Source: Micractinium sp. NFX-FRZ
Lineage: Eukaryota > Chlorophyta > Trebouxiophyceae > Chlorellales > Chlorellaceae
NCBI GenBank assembly: GCA_029339195.1
Contig: JAPTJF010000291.1
Span: 16,227-80,226, forward strand
Length of the DNA: 64,000 nucleotides
Direction of reading: 5' to 3'
Shown here: positions 56,000 to 64,000 of the stretch, piece after piece
Position numbering within the stretch: position 1 is the first letter of the stretch
Layout: each line of letters starts with the position of its first letter
The notes under the pieces: generated by a model
What the model saw: the letters and a program-made list of their open reading frames with translations, nothing else
Database searches by the model: none
Told to the model about the DNA's origin: nothing
Made by a program: the position numbers and the translations under genes

Positions 56000-56765
56000 C
56001 CTGACCTCTGCCAGTCGCTTGCTGCCTCGTGCTTGAGGTAGGGTCAGTGCTTCAGCGGCTGACAGAACGGCCCCTGCGAGGCAGGGAGCGGATTGAAGCT
56101 TTGTGGAAGCACGCCGCTTCGCTAGGGCAACGGCGCTGCTTCCAAAAGGCACGGCTAGGTCGGGCGTAGGGTGTGGTGAGCTGCAAAGTGCTGGGCTGAA
56201 GGTGCCTGCTCATCTCCCTCACACCTGCAAGCAGCCCTTGATTCACAGGTTCGCTGCATGCAGGTGCGCACGTTACAATTATTGGCTAATGTAGCCTTGG
56301 TTGCGTAGTTGATAGCCCGCGGTTGAAGTATTTCAATACAAATGGTCGACAAAGCGATAGAAACACAGAGACTTTCAGCACCGAGCAACCCACCCGGGGT
56401 GTGGAAAGCAGAGAGGACAAGTTGGTGATTTGTACACAGTGCTTGTTCGGGTTGGGAGCGTCAGGCTTGAAGTGGCAGCGCAGAGGGCGAACTGTGTGCA
56501 GTGCTAGATAGATGTGAGTGGGGAAGCTGAATCAAAAAGAATGCTGGCTAGGGGTGGGAGCGGTGAGGATCACGTTGGTGCAGTACTGGCTTCCGCTCAA
56601 AGCGGGGAGATTGATTTGGATGCAGCGCTGGTTGGGGGTGGGAGTGGGGAAGTTGAGGTGTGGGCAATGCTAATCACGGTTGGGGCAGCGCCACTTAAGA
56701 GATTCAGTGAGGTGGGAGTAGAGAAGGGTGGTGTAGGTTTGGAATGATGAATTGGGTGCCATGCC

Positions 56766-56770
56766 TTACA
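56766..56770 (-). terminator. TGTAA polyadenylation signal of the Pro-rich wall protein
   Basis: Minus-strand TGTAA only 32 bp past the stop. Another lies near 56275 and may be the one used. Confidence 0.45.
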
Positions 56771-56801
56771 TGGCCTCCAATTAAATTATTCAGGTGGGCT
56801 C

Positions 56802-59800
56802 CTAACCCTCGGCAGCAGCAGGCTTGCTACCGGGGGGCGAAGCGGGCACACTAAGGGAGGCACTTGGCGGCCGCTGTGGCATGGCGTTATTGGGTGGGCC
56901 CGGGCGTGGCAGCGCACCACCACTCGGCGAGCGTGGCAGTGTGCCATTCCGCGGCCGCTGCAGCGGCGCATGAATGCTCGGCCGCTGCGACGCCTGCCCA
57001 CCCGGTGGGCGTGGCAGCGGTGCCTGAATGCTCGGCCGCTGAGACGCCTGCCCACCCTGCGGGAGTGGCAGCGGCGCCTGGATGCTCGGCCGCTGCGATG
57101 ACGGCGCACTCGGCGGGCGCGGCGGCGTGCCGTCCTGCGAGAGGCGAAGCCTGCCGCTGGGCGGACGCTGCAGCGCGCGCGCCTGCTGCTCCACCGTGCG
57201 TGACAGCGTTCTGGACAGCGGCGGGGTGGTGAAGAACCAGCGCATGAGGGAGGAGACGCGGTGCAGGGGCGACCTGGGGGCGGGCCGGGGCGGGGGTGCC
57301 TGCTCATCTTCTGGGGCACCCCCCCACAGGTACGAGTCGCGGCCCACAGAGGCGCCCGAGTTGCGACCGGAGAAGAGCCCCGCTGGGTTGCCCCACCACC
57401 ACTGCTGTGCCTGCTGGCCTTCTTGGTCGCCCTCCTGCTGATCTTCCTCATCCACACGTGCCAGCGTGTCGCCCAGCGCGCTCAGCATGGACATTTCGGA
57501 GAGACCCCGCTGCAGGGGGCCCCGCCCATCCATCATGCTCAAGGCGGCTACATCCAGCGCCTGCTGCTGCTGCTGCTGCATGCCGGACACCCCACGCTTG
57601 CCCGCCCTGGGCCCGCCCTGGCGGCGCACGGCCGAGGACATGCGGCGCAGGACGACGTGGTCGGGGATGGCACTCAGCTGCCCCTGCCCCTGCCCCAGCC
57701 CCAGCCCCTGCCCGCCGGTGGCGCTGAGGGAGCGTGGGGCCATGGGGTTGCCCATCCACTCCTCCGGCTGCCGCTCCCTGGCTGCGGCCAGCTGGGTTGC
57801 CGTCATGGATCCCAGCTCGGAAGCGGTCCGGGAGCGCGGAGCCATAAAGGCAGAGAGGCGGCGCAGCGCCTCTGAGAGGCGCCGCAGCGCCGTGCTCCGG
57901 TCCTCCCCCGCCTCCCCGTCAATTTCTGTGACGTTGTCCTTCCACATGTGCGGCTGCCCGCCGGGGCGCGCCCGTGGGGGGCCTGCCAGCTGGCCGGCGG
58001 ATCTGGCCTGGACGTGCCCTGGCGCGAGCGAGCTGCGGGGCGCAACGCTCAACCGGTGCGTACTGGGAGCAGCTGTGGCGGTGGCGCTGCCGGGCGCGGC
58101 GCCCCAAGCGGACCCAGGGAGGGTGAGTGTGGTGGAGTTGGGAGGCTCGGTGGGCGCTGCCTGGGGATGGCGGCTGTCTGGAAGCTCCATGGCGGGCATA
58201 AGGCCGCCGTCATTGCCCAGAGGCTCTGGTTGGATCTCGTCAGCCGAGCGCTGGTCTGCATCTGGCAGTGGCTGCAGCTGCCCTGCCTGCTGTGGTTGCT
58301 CCTCCTCGCTGGAAAGCGCCCTGAGCCCCAGCTGCTGCTGCAGGCGGAAGGGCAGCGCATCAAACAGCTGCCGCATCTCAACACCCAGGGCCCCCAGGGC
58401 CATCAGAACGCCAGCTGACGACATGGTCCGCTGGGCGCTGTCAGCTCCCGCTGCTGCTGCTGCCGCTGGTGGGTCCCCATCTGCGAGCACGTGCACGATC
58501 GCTGATGCAGACTTGACGCCTGGGCTGTACTTGTTGGCTGCCGCCGCTGGCGCTGGCGCCGGGGGTGAGTCAGCTTCACCAACGTGCACCACAGTGGGGC
58601 TGGTCCTGCCAGAACCTGGCAGCTGCGGTACCGCCTCAGGCTCAGTGCTGTACTGCATGGCCAGCATGTCAGCCTGCAGCGCGCCCAGCGTGTCAGCATG
58701 CTGGCCCGAGTAGGGCCCTGCCTGCAGCTGCCGGTGCCGCAGACGTGCGCGGAACCACAGCAGCAGCATGCCACCTGCAGCGTGTGGACGAACGGAAAGG
58801 GGGGCGTGGGGAGGGGGCGGCTGTGGCAGGGTGTGTGCCAGCAGGTGGGGAGGGCATGTCCACCATGCTGCAGCACAGCATGCCTCACACGGCGCGTTGC
58901 ATCCCTCCTGCACTAGCAAAGCCTCACAGAGCGCTGCATCCCTCCTGCCACAGCTGTGCCTCCCGAGCTCGCACCTTCTCACCTGCCACGGTACACTCCC
59001 TCCGAACTGCCACAACCCTGCCCCCTGCATGCGCTGCCGCTCTCCTGCCACAGCCCTGCCCTCAACACCTTGCTGCCTTCCACAGCCCTTGGCTCACCTA
59101 GCACCACTGCTGTGATGATGGCAGCAACTGCCGTGATGCCCACAAGCCATGTTGGCGTGTGCTCCAGCTCGGGGGTGGGCAGCAGGATGCCGTTGAGTCG
59201 CACATCGCTCACCACCGACTCTCCAAACGCCTTGACCGGAAGCACCTGGCGAGGCTGCACCATCAGCCACAACCCCAAGCTCCGAGCAGCAGCCTCGTCG
59301 CTGGCCGCAAAGGGCACAGTCACATGCAGCACGGCGCTGCTGTTTGGCTCGCTGCTTGGCATCTGTGCCACAGTCACCACAGGCTTGCTGTTGGGCGTCG
59401 GCTTGGAAGCCACCGCTGCCTGCTGCACGGCTGCAGCCAGGCGTCTTTGCGCCTCTGGCAGAGACCAGGCCAAGCTGCTGAGGCTGCCGGTAGTGGTGTC
59501 CTTGGGGTGCGCGCTGAAGGTGAGGACCCAGCCAATAAAGGGTGGAGAGGGTGGTGGCGGCTGAGCTGGCGGCTGGGCGGGCCGCTGAGCTGGCGGCTGG
59601 GCTGGCGGCTGGGTGGGTGACTCGGGAGGTGGCAGAGGAGGGGATTGGGGGGCACTGCCGTCACGCTGCGGCGGCGGCTGAGCAGGCGGCGGCTGAGCCG
59701 GCGGTGGTGAGGAAGGGGATGGCGGGGGTGGGGATGGCGGGGGCGGGGATGACGGGGGCGGGGATGGCGGGGGAGGGGACGGAGGGGTTGGAGATGGCGG

Positions 59801-62800
59801 GGGTGGGGACGGAGGGGTAGGGGATGGCGGGGGTGGAGATGGCGGTGAGGGAGGTGGCAAGGGAGGGGATGGCGGGGGCGGGGATGGCGATGGCGGGGGC
59901 GGAGAAGGAGAAGGTGGGGACGGAGGGGGCGAGGGAGGGGATGGAGGGGGTGAGGGTGGGAATGGAGGAGGCGGGGAGGGTGACGGCGGAGGAGGTGGCG
60001 GACTTGAAGGAGGAGGGAAGAGTGCCGGGGGGGAGGGCGGCTGCAGAATGGGTCCCGGTGCCACCGGCTCGCTCTGGCCTCGTGGCAGGAAGCGCCAGGG
60101 TTCGTTCTGGGCCAGCATTCCCAGCCTAAAGGCTGGCAGCTCGTCACCGGGAGCGAAGCCAGCTGTGACCACCAAGGAAGCATCCAGGCCGGCCGCTTGG
60201 AGCAGGCTGCGCCTACGTGGCATCTTGACTTCCAGCTCGACGTCTGGCTCCTGGGAGGCGCCGATTTCCTCGCTTGTCGACACCTGCTTGACCGCCGTGA
60301 CCACGAATTGCTGGTCCTCCGTTGAATTCAGCACGGAGCTGTTTGACTGGAGCAGAAGCGTGAATATGACCGTCATGCCGGCACGAGGCGGGCGGGGGGC
60401 AGGCGATGGCGGAGATGGACTGGGGGGAGCGGGCGGCGGTGGTGGCGGCGACGGCGAAGGGGGAGAGGGCGGAGAGGGCGGCGGCGGTGGCAGCACAAAC
60501 ACCACGAGATTGATGCGCACGTCGCTGACTGCCACTTCGCCAAACTGCCCGACAGGCACCGCGCTGCGGTGCTGCACCAGCAGGGTGGTGGCCAGCTGCA
60601 CAGCTGCCTCCATGTCGCCACTGCCGTTTGCAAACATCACGGTCACCAGCAGCTGTGGGGCAGTGCTGTCTAGCACGCTGCTTGTCACAACCACCATTGG
60701 CGGCTGAGACGCTTGCCCTGAAGACATGCCTGCCTGCGCCACAGCTGCCTCCAGCTGCTGCTGTACTGCAGCGGAAGCCCAGAGCGGGTGGCTGTTGCTG
60801 CCATCGTTGGCTGGCTGCACCGTGAACGTTAGGGCCGGGCCGGTGGGCAGGGCGATGCCGTTCAGACGCACATCGCTCACCGCCACCTCACCATACTGCA
60901 CAGCTGGCAGCAGGCTGCGGTGCTGCACCAGCAGGGCTGTGGCCAGCTGCACAGCTGCCGCCATGCCCTGGCTGCCCTCTGCAAACATCACAGTCACAAG
61001 CAGGGAGGCTGGCCCGCTGCCCGTCGCAAGTGCCAGCGGCTGAGGTTCCGTGGGTGGCGCTGTAGCTGTTGGCACCAAGGCTGCCTCCAGCTGCCGCTGC
61101 ATCTGGGCAGATGTCCAGAGTGGATCAGAGCTGCTGCCATTGGCAGCCGGGGTCAGTGTGAAGGTGATGGCAGGGCCGGTGGGCAGATTTATGCCATTGA
61201 GCTGCAGATCGGTTACTGCCACCTCACCAAACAGCACAGCGGGCAGCACGCTGCGGTGCTGCACTAGCAGAGTTGTGGCCAGCTGCACAGCTGACGCCAT
61301 TTCCTGGCTGCCAGCTGCATATAGCACAGTAGCCAGCAGCGTGGGGGCGGTTCCGTTGGGTCCGCTGCTCGCCACAAGCACCAGCGGCAGCTGGGAGGCG
61401 AGCCCGGGCACCAAGCCTGCCTGTGCCAAGGCTGCCTCCAGCTGCTGCTGCACCGCTGCCGAAGTCCAGAGCGGGTGGCCGCTGCTGCCATTGGCAGCTG
61501 GGCCCAGTGTGAAGGTAAGGGCAGGGCCGGTGGGCAGAGCCACGCCATCAAGCTGCACATCAGTCACTGCCACCTCACCAAACAGCACAGCAGGCAGCAC
61601 GCTGCGGTGCTGCACTAGCAGGTTTGTGGCCAGTCCCACTGCCGCCGCCATGTCCTGGCTGCCATCAGCAAATGACACAGTCACCAGCAGTGGGGGAGCA
61701 GTGCTGGGGGGCTCGCTGCCTGTCACGACCACCAACGGCGGCAGGGATGCCAGCCCTGAGGCCGAGCCTGCCTGCACCAAGACTGCCACGAGCTGCTGCT
61801 GCACAGCCACGTCAGTCCAGAGTGGGTTGCTGTTGCTGCCATCAACGGCTGGGAGCAGCTTGAATGTAAGGAGGGGACCGGTGTGGGTTGGGGGCGGTGG
61901 GTTGGGGGCGGGTGGCGGTGGTGAAGGGGCCGGCGGCGGTGGAGAGGGGCTTGGAGGTGGCGGGGAGGGGTTCGGAGGTGGGGGGGGAGATGGGCTGGGT
62001 GGGGGTGGCGGTGGGGAGGGGGTGGGAGGAGGAGGCGGAGGGGTTGGGCTGGGAGGAGGGGGAAAGGGTTTTGGCGGTGGGGGGGGCGGTGACGGGCTTG
62101 GAGGCGGGGGTGGGGGTGGAGGCGGTGAGGGGCCTGGAGGTAAGGGAGGGGGCAAGGGCGGTGAGGGTTTCGGAGGGGGGGGAGGGGGCAAGGGTGAGGG
62201 CGGTTGTGGGGGCGTGGGCGATGGAGAGGGCGGGGGCGAAGGGCTGGGTGGCGGAGGCGGAGGAGAGGGGCTGGGTGGTGGCGGGGGCGAAGGCTTGGGC
62301 GGAGGTGGCGGCGAGGGGCTGGGAGGGGTTGGCGGTGGTGACGGGGTGGGAGGTGGTGGCGGTGGTGATGGGCTGGGAGGTGGTGGTGAAGGGGGCCGAG
62401 GGCCTGGCGGGAACAGAGGCGGGGGCGGAGACGGGGGCGGAGAGGGGCTTGGAGGTTGGGGAGGAGGCGAGGGTGAGGGGGGAGGCGGTGGAGAGGGCGG
62501 GGGCGAAGGGCTGGGAGGCGGGGGTGGGGGAGAGGGGCTGGGGGGTGGCGGCGGGGGTGAAGGCTTGGGCGGAGGTGGCGGCGAGGGGCTGGGAGGGGGT
62601 GGCGGGGGCGAGGGGCTGGGAGGGGGTGGCGGTGGTGACGGGCTGGGAGGTGGTGGTGAAGGGGGCCGAGGGCCTGGCGGGAACGGAGGCGGGGGCGGAG
62701 ACGGTGGCGGAGACGGGCTTGGAGGTTGGGGAGGAGGGGAAGGTGAGGGGGGAGGCGGTGGAGAGGGCGGTGGCGAAGGGCTGGGAGGCGGGGGTGGGGG

Positions 62801-64000
62801 AGAGGGGCTGGGAGGCGGAGGAGGAGGGAGCGAGGGCGAGGGCGGTGGCGGGGGCATGGGCGAGGGAGGTGGCGGAGGGGATGGCTTGGGTGGGGGTGGC
62901 GGCGGAGAGGGGCTGGGTGGTAGAGGAGGCGGGGAAGGCTTGGGTGGGGGAGGCGGAGAAGGAGTCGGAGGAGGTGAAGGTGGCGAAGGGCTGGGAGGCG
63001 GGGGTGGGGGAGAGGGGCTGGGAGGTGGAGGAGGAGGGGGCGAGGGCGAGGGCGGTGGCGGGGGCACGGGCGAGGGAGGTGGCGGAGGGGATGGCTTGGG
63101 TGGGGGTGGGGGCGGAGAAGGAGTCGGAGGAGGTGAAGGTGGGGAGGGGCTGGGAGGCGGGGGTGGGAGAGCCGGGCTGGGAGGTGGTGGCGAAGGGGGC
63201 CGGGGGCCTGGTGGGAACGGAGGCGGGGACGGAGAGGGAGGGGGCGAAGGGCTGGGTGGCGGAGGTGGAGGAGAGGGGCTGGGTGGTGGCGGGGGGGGTG
63301 AGGGTGACGGAGGTGGCGGGGGCGAGGGGCTGGGAGGCGGGGAGGGGGGGGAGGGGCTGGGTGGGGGCGGGGCCGGAGAGGGGCTGGGATGTGGGGGAGG
63401 CGGGGACGGCTTGGGCGGAGGTGGCGGCGAGGGTCTGGGAGGGGGTGGGGGTGGTGAGGGGCTCGGAGGAGGGGGACGTGGGGAGGGGCTGGGCGGCGGA
63501 GGAGAAGGCTTTGGCGGGGTAGGCGGTGGAAAGGGGCTGGGAGGTGCGGGCGGAGGCGAGGGGTTGGGTGGAGAAGGGGGGAATGGGCTAGGAGGAGGCG
63601 GCGGTGGGGAGGGTTTAGGAGGCGGGGGCGAAGGAGAGGGGCTGGGGGGTTGTGGAGGGGGCGAGGGTGAAGGAGGTGGTGGAGGCGAGGGGCTGGGGGG
63701 CGGGGAAGGCTTGGGTGGTGGTGGCGGAGGGGATGGGCTGGGGGGAGGAGGGGAGGGGGTTGGCGGGGGTGGGGGCGGAGAGGGGCTGGGAGGCGAGGGA
63801 GGTGGGGAAGGCTTGGGCGGGGGCGGTGAGGGTCGGGGCGGGGCAGGTGGAGGAGAGGGGCTCGGAGGCAGGGGTGGGGGAGACGGGCTGGGGGGAGGAG
63901 GCGGAGGCGGTGAGGGTCGGGGCGGGGAAGGTGGAGGAGAGGGGCTGGGAGGCGGGGGTGGGGGAGACGGGCTGGGGGGCGGAGGCGGGGGCGGTGAGGG
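56802..64000 (-). CDS. Giant transmembrane hydroxyproline-rich (PPSP) protein with repeated ectodomain (5' end outside window)
   Basis: Two exons are visible: 64000 (open at the edge) to 59098, and 58774-56802 (stop TAG), about 2,291 residues. The N-terminal 700 residues seen are PPSP/PPPP with occasional PPPKPSP. Then come four similar modules of about 115 residues (61885-60490), a Pro-rich spacer, a divergent module with RRRSLLQ (about 60380-60050), a second Pro-rich spacer and a sixth module (59535-59190). A transmembrane helix spans the intron (TWLVGITAVAAIITAVVLGG), followed by RARLRHR and a cytosolic tail of about 650 residues, Ser/Pro/Gln-rich, with three SQRPSIQAPLP-type repeats near the end. 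Composition recalls pherophorins and extensins. Prolines are likely hydroxylated and arabinosylated. No stop occurs in this frame up to the edge. A role linking wall to membrane is inference. Confidence 0.85.
56940..57080 (-). repeat. Coding tandem repeat in cytosolic tail
   Basis: Three copies of a 57-bp unit encoding QRPSI(Q/H)APLxxPxxGQAS. Confidence 0.8.
60490..61885 (-). repeat. Four tandem ectodomain modules
   Basis: Units of about 345 bp encode GPxLTFxLxPAxxGS, PLWTxxxVQQQLxA, LLVTVxFAxGSQDMAAAV, ATxLLVQHRSVLPAV and FGEVAVxDVxLNG. DNA identity between units is high, so they arose by recent tandem duplication. Spacing is regular. Confidence 0.88.
61890..64000 (-). repeat. PPSP-coding low-complexity tract
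   Basis: About 2.1 kb of CCN-rich sequence (G-rich on the plus strand). Higher-order units of about 300-370 bp recur, for example the block around PPPFPPGPRPPSPPPPSPSP appearing near 62400 and 62690, with relatives near 62130 and 63220. Confidence 0.9.

Larger units (their letters stand above)
55834..56801. other. Convergent intergenic region with degenerate 60-70-bp repeats
   Basis: Between 56430 and 56740 phrases such as GGTTGGGGGTGGGAG, GTGGGGAAG and CAGTGCT or CAGCGCT recur about four times. No gene is supported. It lies between the 3' ends of two convergent genes. Confidence 0.55.

Noticed and set aside
56514..56747. Open frame of 77 codons with SGE-type repeats
   Set aside because: The repetition follows from the intergenic DNA repeats; no start context or homologue, and it lies between two convergent 3' ends.
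61888..63522. Long plus-strand Gly/Glu/Val-rich open frame
   Set aside because: It is the antisense of the PPSP-coding tract. The minus frame stays open to 64000 and has meaningful modules and a membrane helix; the plus frame has composition only.
7020..64000. GT77 arabinosyltransferase and PPSP protein as a co-located functional cluster
   Set aside because: They are about 45 kb apart with unrelated genes between. The biochemical link is plausible but position gives no evidence.

Overview
The window is nuclear DNA of a GC-rich green alga. A trebouxiophyte of the Chlorella type fits best, but this is inferred. The supporting signs are dense small introns, CAG/CTG-rich coding, Ala/Gln-rich low-complexity insertions, TGTAA polyadenylation signals on both strands and Pro-Ser-rich cell-wall protein. 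I see no bacterial, viral or organellar genes, no CRISPR array and no rRNA or tRNA gene.

I built 13 gene models by hand from splice sites and conserved protein blocks. In 10 of them both ends are visible, and the summed exon length of each is divisible by three. Left to right: the 3' part of a MutS homologue of the MSH6/MSH7 group (1-3449, +); a short unidentified gene seen only at its 3' end (4210-5533, -); an RRA-type GT77 arabinosyltransferase (7020-11294, -); dihydrofolate synthase/folylpolyglutamate synthase (11771-14805, +); a receptor-like TKL kinase (15252-20830, -); a degenerate class III nucleotidyl-cyclase-like protein (22430-24789, -); a disordered acidic protein (25352-28634, -); a BRCA2 homologue of 20 exons and 2,800 codons (28980-42250, +); a fused YbaK deacylase / OB-fold / DEDDy exonuclease protein (42619-48249, +); PET117 (48759-49159, -); FAD2 oleate desaturase (49436-54249, +); a small fibronectin-III-like protein, start unresolved (55319-55833, +); and a huge transmembrane Pro-rich wall protein running off the right edge (56802-64000, -).

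The genes do not form one pathway. Two are homologous-recombination or mismatch-repair genes. The GT77 enzyme belongs to a family that arabinosylates hydroxyproline-rich proteins, and the 3' gene encodes just such a protein, but they are 45 kb apart. Divergent pairs share short intergenic spaces (GT77/DHFS, disordered protein/BRCA2, PET117/FAD2), and convergent pairs have nearly abutting polyadenylation signals.

The most unusual property is structural. At about twenty splice junctions, spread over most of the genes, the exon edge and its splice site are repeated as decayed copies inside the adjoining intron. Donor-side copies lie downstream and acceptor-side copies lie upstream. In addition, 9 of about 96 modelled introns start with GC instead of GT. 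Both points are described under findings.
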